Positions 49,862-59,427 of a stretch of DNA of 64,000 nt are shown piece after piece; position 1 is the stretch's first letter, and every line of letters begins with the position of its first letter. Origin of the DNA: JBFWNG01 sp050251195 (lineage in GTDB: Bacteria; Bdellovibrionota_B; Oligoflexia; Oligoflexales; Oligoflexaceae); assembly GCA_050251195.1 (NCBI GenBank), contig JBFWNG010000017.1:3765-67764 (forward strand), read 5' to 3'. The notes below the pieces were generated by a model. It saw nothing but the letters and a program-made list of their open reading frames with translations. It made no database searches and was not told where the DNA came from. Both the position numbers and the translations under genes were made by a program.

Positions 49862-50173
49862 GTGCATTCATACGATCAAATAAGGAAAAATTTTGGCACG
49901 CGCGTAAGTCAGACTATCGATTCGCCCATCACAATCTTTGACTATTGGGAGCTTGGCGACGCATTTGCTGCCCTCCTTGTCGTGTTGATTTTTGGTGTCG
50001 TCTTCTACGAATGGGCCGTGATGCTTCTTCTTCTGGCGCTCGTCCTTGGTGTCGGGCCAATGATTCGACGGCGGAACGAAAAGGGAGTTTTTCTCCATTG
50101 GCCGTATCGAAAAATGGGAGTGTCGCTTCCGGGACTAATCAATCCGCAGGGCAAAAAAACATATTCAGATTGA
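49862..50173 (+). CDS. traL: TraL-like type IV secretion protein
   Basis: A 103-residue protein starting at GTG with GGGAGG five bases upstream. Residues 30-75 form a membrane hairpin (FAALLVVLIFGVVFYEWAVM, then LLLLALVLGVGPMIRRRNEK), and the end (HWPYRKMGVSLPGLINPQGK) resembles TraL/VirB3 tails. TraL is a small inner-membrane subunit needed for pilus assembly in F-type systems. Order L-E-K-B-V-C is the F-plasmid order, which supports the call. Confidence 0.78.
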   Translation: MHSYDQIRKNFGTRVSQTIDSPITIFDYWELGDAFAALLVVLIFGVVFYEWAVMLLLLALVLGVGPMIRRRNEKGVFLHWPYRKMGVSLPGLINPQGKKTYSD

Positions 50174-50212
50174 AGCGCCAATAAGAGCCAAATTTATTGT
50201 GTAGGAGGAAAA

Positions 50213-50995
50213 ATGAAAGGGAAACTAAACGAGCTAGCGAACCAAGGGGCTGCGAAGCTGCGAATCGCTAAGACGCGGCTTGTTGGGGCCATCGAAAAGG
50301 GGTTTGAGCGAGCCAAGTTATCGCGGGTTCAGGTGTCGTCAAACCTGGATTTAAGCGCGATACCAAATTACGTCGCATACCGCGCAGCACTTGTGCGGGA
50401 AAAAATGCTCTTGCAGCATATTTGTGTAGGTCTCGGGATTGTTCTGATCGCTACTTTTGTTCTGAGTCGGATTGAGGTTTCTAACCTATCCGAACGGCTC
50501 AGGATGAAAGAATACATCTTAGCACCAGGTGTGAGTGACTTTATCCCGGTGGCTCCACAGTCCGTCCCGGATGCTTACGTTCAACACGCGGTCTCTGATT
50601 TTGTGGCGACACTTGGCAATACTAACCCAACCAACATCGAGGAGCGCTACCAGCAGCTTTCCTCGATGATGAGCCCAGCGCTTCAAGTTCAATTTATTGC
50701 AGAGGCGAACGACTGGATCGCTAAGGTCAGGGCCGAAAATATCTCCGAGATGTTGACGATACTCAATAAACGAATTGAAGCGGACGGTAAAGGCAGTTAC
50801 CGCGCCACGGTCAACGTCAGGACAGATGCTTTCATTGGCAGCGAGGCAATTGGTTACCGCAACGAGATGATCGAAATGCATCTTCGTCTAACACCGCCGG
50901 ATGCGGGCAGGCGGTGGTATCTGGAAATGATTGCTCTGACCAGACATAGCGCCGATGCGGCGAGTGCAGCCAAGAGTTTAGGAGGATCAAAGTAA
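50213..50995 (+). CDS. traE: TraE-like (VirB5/VirB8-related) inner-membrane protein
   Basis: A 260-residue protein with AGGAGG before its ATG. A basic N-terminus (about 1-70), one membrane helix (LLQHICVGLGIVLIATFVLS, about 65-85) and a periplasmic domain (DAYVQHAVSDFVATLGN, ...RYQQLSSMMSPALQVQF, ...RRWYLEMIALTRHS) match the TraE pattern of F-type systems, which is VirB8-like. The N-terminal extension is longer than in F TraE (about 190 residues). It overlaps traK by one base. Confidence 0.75.
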   Translation: MKGKLNELANQGAAKLRIAKTRLVGAIEKGFERAKLSRVQVSSNLDLSAIPNYVAYRAALVREKMLLQHICVGLGIVLIATFVLSRIEVSNLSERLRMKEYILAPGVSDFIPVAPQSVPDAYVQHAVSDFVATLGNTNPTNIEERYQQLSSMMSPALQVQFIAEANDWIAKVRAENISEMLTILNKRIEADGKGSYRATVNVRTDAFIGSEAIGYRNEMIEMHLRLTPPDAGRRWYLEMIALTRHSADAASAAKSLGGSK

Positions 50996-51795
50996 TGAAT
51001 AGTAACTATCTAAAATATCTGATTGGTGTCCTTGCTGTCATCGGCGCTCAAATTGCAGTTGGGAAAACAATCTATTTCGGCAGCGGGTCGGAGACGGTTC
51101 CGATTTCCTACGGTACAGAGACGATTTTGCGTTTCGATGAGCCGGTCAAGATGATTTCCAACGCAGCCGACTTCATTATCAAGCCTGCTAGTGACGAAAA
51201 TCCAGATTATGCGGCATTGACGGTTGAGCCCCGTGTTATGTCCGGCAAAGCGGACGCCGTATTCATCTTAGCAAATGGCGAGGAGGCTAGACTCAAGCTG
51301 TCGGTTGTTCCGCGCGAATCACGCGTCAAGACCGATTCTGTCTACGACATAAAATCTCGTAAATCGCTTATTGAGTCAGGCGCTGACTCCGCTCCAAATA
51401 TTGGACGCCTTGATCTGATGACGGCAATGATCCGCAAGGATCAAGTCTCGGGCTATGAAGTCAGCAGTCTTCGCCGCCAAGTTGAAGGAATGCGCCAGGC
51501 AAAGGTCGTTCTTGACCGGCTATATAGCGGCGCAGAGTTCAAAGGTTACGTTTACGAGATCGAAAATCTTTCGCCGAAAAATACGCTTCAGGTGGACATT
51601 CGAAGGCTCGAATTTGGAAAACCAAACCAGGCCGTGCTCGCTTACAGCGATATTGACCAACTTGGAGTAGCAGGAAGTCCAACTAGTAAAACGCGACTCA
51701 TCGTTGTGACGAAGCCTGCGGCCATGTACCGGGATGCCGTCTTGCCAGTACGAGTCACGACGAAGCCAGAAAAATCGGGAGGTGCGAATGATTGA
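50995..51795 (+). CDS. traK: TraK-like secretin-type protein
   Basis: A 266-residue secreted protein with a signal peptide (about 1-22, ending AVG). The mature part has the beta-rich TraK pattern: ETILRFDEPVKMISNAADFI, ...DAVFILANGEEARLKLSVV, ...FKGYVYEIENLSPKNTLQV. In F-type systems TraK is the VirB9-like outer-membrane component that joins TraV and TraB in the envelope-spanning core. It lies between traE and traB as in F, with a one-base overlap. Confidence 0.8.
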   Translation: MNSNYLKYLIGVLAVIGAQIAVGKTIYFGSGSETVPISYGTETILRFDEPVKMISNAADFIIKPASDENPDYAALTVEPRVMSGKADAVFILANGEEARLKLSVVPRESRVKTDSVYDIKSRKSLIESGADSAPNIGRLDLMTAMIRKDQVSGYEVSSLRRQVEGMRQAKVVLDRLYSGAEFKGYVYEIENLSPKNTLQVDIRRLEFGKPNQAVLAYSDIDQLGVAGSPTSKTRLIVVTKPAAMYRDAVLPVRVTTKPEKSGGAND

Positions 51796-53095
51796 ACGCA
51801 TCAAACAGACTAAAGCCTTCGTCAAAGATATCGACTGGTCGTTCATCAAGAGGATTGACAAGAAAACTTGGGGATTTGTCGCGGCATCGTTTGCGGTGAT
51901 TTTGATCTACGTGGCAAGCAAGATCGGCGGTGGTGTACCAGAAAAGGTCATGGTTGAACGTCAAGGTGAGTTCAAGCACGAACGCGTGTTAGGCGACCCA
52001 TATAGCGCGATCAATAAAGGCCGTGAGCGCCGATTTGATCGGAATGCGAAAGAGTATACCGAATCGCAGAAATCGGTTGTTGAGCGTCTTGATCAAATCA
52101 GTACCAAAATGATGGAGCTGGAAGGCAAGCTTGCAGGCCAAGTGCCAATACCTGCGCCGGCTTCAGTTCCGCTGACTAATGCGGGTAGTACACTCCCGAC
52201 CGAACAAGGCGTGTCGTCTCCATCTGTAAGCAATAATGCCGTTAGTCCCCATGGAGATTTTCAAGGCAGCGGCCGTGAACCTGTGGACCTGCGTCCGGTA
52301 ACACCGATGCGGCAAATGCTTAGTGGCTATTCCAGCGGCGGTTATGATGCGCGACCTCAGAGGGGGCCAGCCGTGATTAGCTTTCCGGTACCAGGACAAG
52401 AGCAGAAGGAACGCACCGAGATAGCTTTGCCACTCGGCAGCTACGTAAAGGCGAAAATGCTAACAGGCGTCGAAGCACCTGAAGGAACGCCCTATCCGGT
52501 CCTGTTGCAGTTGGACTTCGCGCACATCTTGCCAAATCGGAAGTCTCTCGACCTTCATGGCTGCTTTATGATCGCAAAAGCCCAAGGTGATCTAAGCACT
52601 GAACGGGTGCAGATGCAGGCTACTAAATTGAGCTGTGTCGCGCGCAATGGCGACATGTTTGAGCGCGACGTGAATGGATTCGTGGCCGACGCCGTTGATA
52701 ACAGCTTCGCTGTGATCGGGGAGGTGAATAGCAAGCAGGACCGTGTTGCGGCAATGGCGTTTCTTAGTTCGGTTGTTGAAGGTGTCGGTAAGGCCATCCA
52801 GATGGCGCAAACTAGCGAGCAAACGTCAGCCGATGGAACGACCAAGCGCATCCTAACGGGTGACCAGCAAAAATACATCACAGCTGGCGGCGCTAGTAAT
52901 GCCGCTGGGATGGTTGCGCAATGGTATCTGAAGCAAGCTCAGAATCTTCTGCCAACGATCAATATCGGTAGCGGCCAAGACGTCTGGATTGTCATGAATG
53001 AGAGCGTTTCCTTGCCGCAAAACTATTTCCGAGTCATCAAAACGGGGGCAAACAATGAAAAAGACCTTTCTATTGTCAATCGTCTGCTTGAGTAG
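51788..53095 (+). CDS. traB: TraB-like (VirB10-type) scaffold protein
   Basis: About 435 residues from the ATG with GGGAGG five bases upstream. An N-terminal cytoplasmic part and membrane helix (WGFVAASFAVILIYVASKIG) lead to a coiled coil (VVERLDQISTKMMELEGKLA), a Pro-rich stretch and a C-terminal domain with YPVLLQLDFAHILPNRKSLD, LHGCFMIAKAQGDLSTERVQ, FERDVNGFVADA and NVGLPQ-like end. It matches TraB, which spans the periplasm and links the inner complex to the outer-membrane core. It overlaps traK by eight bases. Confidence 0.85.
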   Translation: MIERIKQTKAFVKDIDWSFIKRIDKKTWGFVAASFAVILIYVASKIGGGVPEKVMVERQGEFKHERVLGDPYSAINKGRERRFDRNAKEYTESQKSVVERLDQISTKMMELEGKLAGQVPIPAPASVPLTNAGSTLPTEQGVSSPSVSNNAVSPHGDFQGSGREPVDLRPVTPMRQMLSGYSSGGYDARPQRGPAVISFPVPGQEQKERTEIALPLGSYVKAKMLTGVEAPEGTPYPVLLQLDFAHILPNRKSLDLHGCFMIAKAQGDLSTERVQMQATKLSCVARNGDMFERDVNGFVADAVDNSFAVIGEVNSKQDRVAAMAFLSSVVEGVGKAIQMAQTSEQTSADGTTKRILTGDQQKYITAGGASNAAGMVAQWYLKQAQNLLPTINIGSGQDVWIVMNESVSLPQNYFRVIKTGANNEKDLSIVNRLLE

Positions 53096-53453
53096 TCTCG
53101 GGGCGAGTGGCTGCATGCATAGAGCGCCTTCGCTCAAGATGCTTGAGGAACGTGCGGACTACGAAGGCAAAGAAAAGGAAGAGGCCGCTGGTCTCCGTCT
53201 AGGGAGTAACCAGGCGCTAAGCGAGGTAGTCGAAGGCGTTCCAATGCGTACGCCGCCTCAAATTGCTCATATCTGGATATTTCCAGAAGAGATGGCGCCC
53301 AAGTCATACTTCTGGGGGGCCTGGATTACCGTCGAAGTCGAGGGCGGAAAGTGGGATTTTGATAGCACGGCCAGCCGCGTACCTGAAAAGCCACAATCAA
53401 AAACCAAACAACAGGCCGTACCCAAAGTGAAGGCTCCAGGAGGGAAATCTTGA
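53055..53453 (+). CDS. traV: TraV-like lipoprotein
   Basis: A protein of about 132 residues from the ATG with GGGGG six bases upstream. The signal peptide ends in the lipobox GASGC. The mature protein has an acidic helix and a short hydrophobic segment (AHIWIFPEEMAPKSYFWGAW). F TraV is a VirB7-like lipoprotein that stabilises TraB and TraK; its length and gene position (B-V-C) match. It overlaps traB by 41 bases. Confidence 0.72.
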   Translation: MKKTFLLSIVCLSSLGASGCMHRAPSLKMLEERADYEGKEKEEAAGLRLGSNQALSEVVEGVPMRTPPQIAHIWIFPEEMAPKSYFWGAWITVEVEGGKWDFDSTASRVPEKPQSKTKQQAVPKVKAPGGKS

Positions 53454-56008
53454 TGTTGTCTCAATTCGGTAAAGACCAAGAAGCAAAGGCGCTGAGCGCT
53501 TTGTTCAGACGACCCGACTCACTTAGCAATTATTTTCCCTATGAGGAAGTGCTCGCTAAGGAGCGAATCGTTGTGAACAAGGATGGATCGCTCGGTGTTG
53601 TATTTCGCATCAAACTGAAAGAACACGAGGCGATGAGTGAGGAAGCTGTCGTTTCTTCGGTGGCATCCCTCAAAGCATGGTTCTCGCTGCCTGAAAACGC
53701 GGTGATGCAGGTGATTTTTGAGCAGATGCCGCTATCGCCATTGGATCGAACGTTTAGTGAAATCGAAGGCAGGCATCCTTCCCCGCACCCGGTATCGGGG
53801 CTGTTGTTTGAAAAACGCCTGTCAACCGTCAGGGCGGCTTCGGTCCAGGAATCGGATCTGACGGCATTTGAACGACGCGCCTTTCTTACTATCCGTTGGT
53901 TCCCTCGCGGTCACAAAGGCGCTAGCGTCACGACTTTTTTCACCGACCCAAATGTGACATTGCATAAGGAGGCTGGCAAGGCTTCGGCAGAGGTAACGGA
54001 GTTCTTGCAATTGGTTAGAAGCTTTGAGGCTAGTTCGCAGCTCGATCTTTTGCGATTGAGCGGAGACGAGTTTCTCTCAGTCATGCGACGCTTCTTCAAT
54101 CCTATGACCTACTATCAAAGGCAGTTTGCTGCCTATAACAACTCACAGTCGTTGGCTGAGCAGATCGTCTACACGTCACCTACGCTCAGTTTTGATGGTA
54201 TCGAGCGAGAAGGCATCTTGACGAGAACGATCTCGCTCAAGACCAGCCCTAGTTTTGCATATCCTGGTGGGATGGCCTATTTTACGAGGCTAAAATTTCC
54301 CATGCGGATAGCTCTGAACTTCTCTTTTCCATCTAAAGCGAAGGTGAAGAAGTTTTTCGATCTTAAGGAGTTTTTCCTTGAGAACACACCATCAGCGCGT
54401 GCTCGTCGGCAAAAGGAGGAGATTCTTGATGTTCAAGAACGCCTCGTGCGTGATGACCGTTGTTTGCATCTAAGCTTTCATATCACGTTGGAGGGAAAGA
54501 GCACCGAGGAGCTGGACGCCAGAACGCGGGATGTACTTAGTATCTTTCACAACGAACTGGAATGCGAGGCGATTGTCGAAAAAGACATCGGTGCTGCCAT
54601 GGCCCTAAATAGCTTGCCGCTATTTTACTCGCCTGCAAGCGATCTTTCGGCGTGTCGTTACATTCGCATTCTGAGATCAGACGTCATCAATTTTCTTCCG
54701 ATCTTTGATTCATTTCAGGGATTAAAGAATCCACTACAGCTCTATCTTTCGCGTGAAAATAATTTGGTGCAGTTCTCTCTGCTTGAGAATGAGACTTCCA
54801 ACCACACGGTTGTACTTGCCGATAGTGGTTCGGGTAAAAGCTCTTTTGTCATTGATGCCGTCCAGGCAGCTAAGCGTTTATCACCCGAACCATTGGTCTT
54901 TGTTATCGACAAGAAGTCGAGTTATCTCATGCTGTCTGAGTACTACGACGCTGACCTGACTGTTTTTGAGCGTGATGGTCAAATGCCATTCTCGCCGTTT
55001 CGCGGTGTTTTTGACGAAGAGAAAGTTATCTTCCTGACTCATCTCCTGGCGTCTGGAATCAAATTGATGTCACCTTCGTTTTTGGTCGAGAGCGATCACT
55101 ATTCCGTTATTACGAAGGCCATTCGCGTCGCCCACGCAGGAAAGTGCCGTGAAGCAGGTCTGCGCCTAAATGGCGACGAACTCATAAATATTTCCGGATC
55201 AGAAGCGCCGACTTTGACGATGGAAGACGTCATTGCCGAAATGGCCGCTTTGACGGGAACCGAGGAGTTTGAAAAGTTTTCTCAAGTCATTGAAAATTTG
55301 GTGCAGAAGCTCTCACCTTTCTATGGCGACGGCATGTATGCACGCTATTTCAATGCGCAGAATTCGTCGTCAAAGACCAAGTCCAAGCTTTTCTATATCT
55401 ATGATCTTGATGCGCTCGACTCCGATCCAGTGCTGCAAAGCCTTATGACCATGTCGGTGGTCGAGGAGATCCGTCAAACGATCAAACTCCACCGCGATGC
55501 TGGTAGGCAGGGTTTCGTGGTGCTTGAAGAACTCCAAATGCTTGGTAGAGGCAGCTCGGTCGGTAAGCAGTTTGTTCTCGATGCAGCTGAAACGTTCCGC
55601 AAGCTCGGCGTTTGGCTTATAAGTCTCACGCCAAGACCGCAGAACTACTTTGAAACTGAGGTCGGACAGGCAATGTGGGGCGTTGCCGATAACTTTATTT
55701 TCCTGCAAATGTCTTCTGACAACGTTGATTATGTGACGAAGCATTCTTCGCTTCTTGATGAAGCGGGATTGGAGATTGTGAAGTCACTACGAACGGTCAG
55801 GGGGTCCCATGCGGATGTGTTCTACGTGAACAAAAAGCGCACTACGCAAGGTGCCTTTCGCTTCTTCCAGACGCCCTATGATCGCTGGTTGGCGCCGACC
55901 AACGCCAAAGCGATGCTTGAGGCCCGGAAGGCATTGGCGAAGCATGGCGACAATAAATGGTTGGCCCTAGAAGAGCTGGTTGAGAAGTTCCCGGCTGGAG
56001 GAGTCTAG
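53453..56008 (+). CDS. traC: TraC-like (VirB4-type) transfer ATPase
   Basis: About 851 residues from an ATG overlapping the traV stop. The N-terminal domain (about 1-420) has FRIKLKEHEAM and SNYFPYEEVLAKERIVVNKD. The C-terminal ATPase has Walker A VLADSGSGKSSFVIDAVQ (about 456), EPLVFVIDKKSSYLML and Walker B GRQGFVVLEELQML, then WLISLTPRPQNYF. This is TraC, the VirB4-type ATPase that energises pilus assembly and substrate transfer at the inner membrane. GGAGGG lies upstream. Confidence 0.92.
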   Translation: MLSQFGKDQEAKALSALFRRPDSLSNYFPYEEVLAKERIVVNKDGSLGVVFRIKLKEHEAMSEEAVVSSVASLKAWFSLPENAVMQVIFEQMPLSPLDRTFSEIEGRHPSPHPVSGLLFEKRLSTVRAASVQESDLTAFERRAFLTIRWFPRGHKGASVTTFFTDPNVTLHKEAGKASAEVTEFLQLVRSFEASSQLDLLRLSGDEFLSVMRRFFNPMTYYQRQFAAYNNSQSLAEQIVYTSPTLSFDGIEREGILTRTISLKTSPSFAYPGGMAYFTRLKFPMRIALNFSFPSKAKVKKFFDLKEFFLENTPSARARRQKEEILDVQERLVRDDRCLHLSFHITLEGKSTEELDARTRDVLSIFHNELECEAIVEKDIGAAMALNSLPLFYSPASDLSACRYIRILRSDVINFLPIFDSFQGLKNPLQLYLSRENNLVQFSLLENETSNHTVVLADSGSGKSSFVIDAVQAAKRLSPEPLVFVIDKKSSYLMLSEYYDADLTVFERDGQMPFSPFRGVFDEEKVIFLTHLLASGIKLMSPSFLVESDHYSVITKAIRVAHAGKCREAGLRLNGDELINISGSEAPTLTMEDVIAEMAALTGTEEFEKFSQVIENLVQKLSPFYGDGMYARYFNAQNSSSKTKSKLFYIYDLDALDSDPVLQSLMTMSVVEEIRQTIKLHRDAGRQGFVVLEELQMLGRGSSVGKQFVLDAAETFRKLGVWLISLTPRPQNYFETEVGQAMWGVADNFIFLQMSSDNVDYVTKHSSLLDEAGLEIVKSLRTVRGSHADVFYVNKKRTTQGAFRFFQTPYDRWLAPTNAKAMLEARKALAKHGDNKWLALEELVEKFPAGGV

Positions 56009-56052
56009 GACTAAGTAACTGAAATCCAACTTTTTGGCAAAAGGGAGGCTCA

Positions 56053-57411
56053 ATGCTTCGACCTTGTAAGATAACTTGCGCCAGAATTGCTGCTACTAGT
56101 GCAATTCTGGCGGTGCTAGCGCTTAACGCAACCTATGCGCTGGCGCAAGACTATAGACGGTATCAGAAGTCCGGAAGCCTCAGCCCCGATGATTATCTGA
56201 TGAAGTCTTTTAATGATCGTCACGATCCCGTCTTTGACGGCAATCCCAATGTTGTTGATCTGGGACTCAATCTTGGCATCGGTTCCGACTGCGGACGCGT
56301 CAATTTTGAGGGCACGATGAAGTCTACTCTCAAGAATTTACTCGATTCAAAGTATTTTGGCGATGTTGGAAAAGACATTATCGCGGCATCTCCGATGCTT
56401 CTCACATGCTACATGTCGCCCACGTGGTGTGCCATTCTCAAGCACACCCAGGTAAACGCCAACTTTCTTTCTCAGATGCGTCTTGACCAATGTGCTCTCG
56501 TTGATAAGTACGTTGATAATAGGACGGAAGACTACTACCGCGAGCGGCAAGACTGCGTGCGCCAAAAGATCGCCGATAATGGTGGCGACCTAGAGGCAGC
56601 GATGGCTCACTGCCAAAGCAATGTTTACAACGCCGATATCAAGAATTGGGCTGGTAATTCTTCTGGCGCAAAAACACCGACCAATAAACTGATTGAATCA
56701 AGCACTCAGTGGGCTGGCCTTACAGGACCAGATGCCGATCGAACGACTGATTTAGTCAAGGCCTTTGTCGGTGACACGGTGCTGACGCACGGCAATCTCT
56801 CTGTCGAGTATGGGACCAGGCAGAAGGCTCTTACGCCCGAAAGACACCTGAGAGAATTGCAGGCGTCCACCCAGCAAAAACTTTGCGACGGTGTTGTTCT
56901 GAAGGTTGAAAGGGAAGCTGGTCGTCGCACCGTTGATCAGGTGGTGACCCAATCTGACCTCAAAGACCTAGCGCCAGGCATGGACGAGGTCTTAGTAGAT
57001 CGTCAGACAGTGGAGTCTCTCGCTTACATGCCGACAAGGCAGCGGCGGGCGGCTTGTAAGCGTCTTGCGGACACCATTGCCTTGACGATGTTCACCAAAG
57101 ACGCCAACCGCTCAATGGACGTTCTGACGATTGCAACGCAGAACCCCAATTTGCCACCGGAGCGCAAGGCCGAGTTGGACGGCAAACGTCGAAATCTCAA
57201 AGAGTCAATCGATCTGACTATGGAGTTACAGCGCCAGCGCAGTGAGCCGCTAAGAGAGGTTTTAAGCGACATCAACAGCCAAGGTGAAGAGTACCGCGAC
57301 CGGTACTCGGCACGTCTTATGCGCGATGATGCGGGCGCAATTCGGACTAAACAAGCGGGCCGAGTCTTCTTGGACTGCGCCGATGCCGTCATGTGCGGAA
57401 ATGGGGAGTAA
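56053..57411 (+). CDS. TraH-like conjugation protein
   Basis: A 452-residue protein with a signal peptide (about 1-31, ending ALA). The mature part has NLGIGSDCGRVNFEGTMKSTL, then FGDVGKDIIAASPMLLTCYMS, PTWCAILKHTQVNANFLSQMR and LDQCALVDKY, the cysteine-bearing pattern of TraH in F-like systems, followed by a long charged helical region. Such proteins are periplasmic and needed for pilus production. GGGAGG precedes the ATG. The C-terminal half is more divergent than in F TraH. Confidence 0.7.
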   Translation: MLRPCKITCARIAATSAILAVLALNATYALAQDYRRYQKSGSLSPDDYLMKSFNDRHDPVFDGNPNVVDLGLNLGIGSDCGRVNFEGTMKSTLKNLLDSKYFGDVGKDIIAASPMLLTCYMSPTWCAILKHTQVNANFLSQMRLDQCALVDKYVDNRTEDYYRERQDCVRQKIADNGGDLEAAMAHCQSNVYNADIKNWAGNSSGAKTPTNKLIESSTQWAGLTGPDADRTTDLVKAFVGDTVLTHGNLSVEYGTRQKALTPERHLRELQASTQQKLCDGVVLKVEREAGRRTVDQVVTQSDLKDLAPGMDEVLVDRQTVESLAYMPTRQRRAACKRLADTIALTMFTKDANRSMDVLTIATQNPNLPPERKAELDGKRRNLKESIDLTMELQRQRSEPLREVLSDINSQGEEYRDRYSARLMRDDAGAIRTKQAGRVFLDCADAVMCGNGE

Positions 57412-57414
57412 GCT

Positions 57415-58887
57415 ATGTTTTCCAACACGGCCTATGAGGCGCTATTTGAGTACATTGGCCTTGAGCTGCATTCGCGTTTCATCGAGGTTTTGACATCGCA
57501 GCGCATGTTCATGGCTATTGTGTTCATGATCTTTGCAACGATGTTCTTCCTGACGACGGCTCACTTTTTTTCGCGGTACCTGCCGGGGACTTTGGTCAAA
57601 CGACGATCGGTGCCGTTGTCCAAGTACGTCAAGGTCGTAGTCTGCCTCGTCATTGGCTTAAGCGTTCTTCGGGTGGGAAGCACCACGGAGGTGAAGCGGT
57701 TTAGCGGTGAGTCCTGGCACACCAATAGCTACATCACCAGCAAGTCACACAACGTCCAACCTGAGTATAGAGTCAGCTTTGTTTTTGACCTACTGAGTCG
57801 GACAGCGGAGGAAATGACGAGGCTTCTGAACCAAGTCGTTGACCAGATGTTTCGCTCAACCAACTCCGAAATCGAGGCGCCGAGCTTCTTCTATAAAGCC
57901 GTCATGTATGCCGGGGCGGCAAGCCTCAATGATCCCGACTTACGAAGTGATATCGAGTTCTATACAGAAGAATGCATTCCACGGATTCTGCCCCTTATTG
58001 GTAACAAGGAAAGCCTCGATCGTCTCGATGGTCTCTATCGAAGCGACCTAGCCATTGACGAAAAGCTGGCTGCTTTGAAGATTGAGGCGGACGGCACAAC
58101 CACCAATTGCCTGGATGCCAAAAACGATATTCGAACGGGCCTGATCTCATACACACGAGACAATTCGGATACGTTTCGTTCAATGCTGCGTGGCTATGTC
58201 GGAGATTCCATGTCTGATCAGACGTGGATCAATCTTCAGGTATCGATGAACCTTGTTGAGCACTACCTAGAACAACGGGAGGGGTTTGCCGCGATTCAGA
58301 AAGGTTCCCAGCCCAACGGGGGCTTTGCCCGCATTTATCAGTACATGAATCGATTGTTTCACTTGGATACCTGGGTCGGCGGGCTTAATCAGGAATGGCA
58401 CGGAGCATCGCTGGCCGCAGAGCGCAGTCAGGAGTTCAGCGAGAATTTGTCGCGTGCTCCCCATGTAGCTGGCTTTATCAAGCTTGCTCTGATCGCCATC
58501 TTCCCTTGGCTTGTCTTTCCCATTGTTGCTGGGCACTGGCGTGTTTTGATCTGGTGGATGCTGGGATACACCTCGGTCTTACTCTGGGCGCCGATCTGGA
58601 CGCTGTTTTATCACGTCATGATGGGCATCACGCTATCCACCGATACCCTGGCGGCTTTCGGTGAGCTTTCGGACGGCATCTCGCTCTATAGCGCCAATCT
58701 CGTCACGTCGCGCTTGAACTATATGTATGCCGTGTATTCGTGGATTCAGCTCCTAATCGGCGCTGGTTTTACCGGGTCTATTCTCTGGTTTGCTCGTCCG
58801 ATTCTGTCGGACTCCGAGCAAGATTCTGCACCTGAATTCGTCGGCGATGTGGGCTCTTTGACTAGGACAGCAGGGAGGATGCTGTGA
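57415..58887 (+). CDS. TraG N-terminal-like membrane protein
   Basis: A 490-residue protein with GGGGAG before the ATG. Hydrophobic helices lie at about 30-50, 75-95 and in the last 150 residues (FIKLALIAIFPWLVFPIVAG, LIWWMLGYTSVLLWAPIWTL, WIQLLIGAGFTGSILWFA), with a large loop between. This matches the N-terminal membrane part of F TraG, which acts in pilus assembly and mating-pair stabilisation. The long C-terminal stabilisation domain of F TraG is absent, so this element probably lacks F-type entry exclusion via TraG. Confidence 0.75.
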   Translation: MFSNTAYEALFEYIGLELHSRFIEVLTSQRMFMAIVFMIFATMFFLTTAHFFSRYLPGTLVKRRSVPLSKYVKVVVCLVIGLSVLRVGSTTEVKRFSGESWHTNSYITSKSHNVQPEYRVSFVFDLLSRTAEEMTRLLNQVVDQMFRSTNSEIEAPSFFYKAVMYAGAASLNDPDLRSDIEFYTEECIPRILPLIGNKESLDRLDGLYRSDLAIDEKLAALKIEADGTTTNCLDAKNDIRTGLISYTRDNSDTFRSMLRGYVGDSMSDQTWINLQVSMNLVEHYLEQREGFAAIQKGSQPNGGFARIYQYMNRLFHLDTWVGGLNQEWHGASLAAERSQEFSENLSRAPHVAGFIKLALIAIFPWLVFPIVAGHWRVLIWWMLGYTSVLLWAPIWTLFYHVMMGITLSTDTLAAFGELSDGISLYSANLVTSRLNYMYAVYSWIQLLIGAGFTGSILWFARPILSDSEQDSAPEFVGDVGSLTRTAGRML

Positions 58888-59115
58888 TGGGCTCTGGTTC
58901 TTTGCTGGCCGAGTTCTCGGTGCCTGCCTTCGGGTTTGGCCGCGCTTGCGCGGCCCTCCAAAGGGGATTGGGGACAACGTCACCAAAGCGCAGCTCAAAG
59001 GGGTGGTACCACACCCCATGCTTGCTTCAACCCCCAGACTCCAACACACAACTCATTAGAAAAGACCAAACACAGCAGCTCAAATCAGAACAAAAAAACA
59101 GGAGAACCCACATCA
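58888..59115. other. Non-coding gap between transfer and mobilisation genes; possible oriT region
   Basis: About 228 bases with no credible gene. It contains a perfect hairpin GGCCGCGC-TT-GCGCGGCC (58938-58955) and a GTGGTACCAC palindrome inside GGGGTGGTACCACACCCC (59000-59017). The region lies directly before the lipoprotein, mobC and relaxase genes, the usual site for an origin of transfer. No nic consensus was identified in it. Confidence 0.4.
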
Positions 59116-59427
59116 ATGACAAAAAACTCCAAGAACATTCTCAATCTACTACTAACCACATTCCTCATTTCGGCATGCATCACATCCTGTCAAACGACAA
59201 GCGCAGCGGGAACCAAAGAGACGGTCAAAGTTCTCGACGCACAAGACCAATTGGTCGAGGCAGTCCTAAAAGAAAGAGAAAGCCAGAAGGTACAAGACGC
59301 AGTGAAAGACAATGCTGATCTGGCAAAAGCAGAGGCGCACCTACGGGCGGCGCTCGCAAGTCTCAAGGCGTCGAATCAAACACTAAAGGAGGTTCTGAAA
59401 CATGACGCACATCAAAACCGCGACTAG
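59116..59427 (+). CDS. Small helical lipoprotein before the mobilisation genes
   Basis: A 103-residue protein with AGGAGAA upstream of its ATG. A signal peptide ends in a lipobox-like ITSC (alternative ISAC), followed by a charged long helix (QLVEAVLKERESQKVQDAVK, ...AHLRAALASLKASNQTLKEV). Probably anchored in a membrane. It overlaps the next small gene by 26 bases. Small lipoproteins in this place can be entry-exclusion or core accessory proteins, but no family is recognised. Confidence 0.6.
   Translation: MTKNSKNILNLLLTTFLISACITSCQTTSAAGTKETVKVLDAQDQLVEAVLKERESQKVQDAVKDNADLAKAEAHLRAALASLKASNQTLKEVLKHDAHQNRD

Noticed and set aside
59184..59191. CATCCTGT as an IncP-type nic site
   Set aside because: The eight-base consensus occurs by chance several times in 64 kb, and this copy lies inside the lipoprotein gene without a flanking repeat.
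58884..59318. A 144-codon open frame overlapping the gap and the small lipoprotein
   Set aside because: Its composition is low-complexity and Gln/Lys/Ser-rich, it crosses hairpins, and it overlaps the better-supported lipoprotein gene in another frame.
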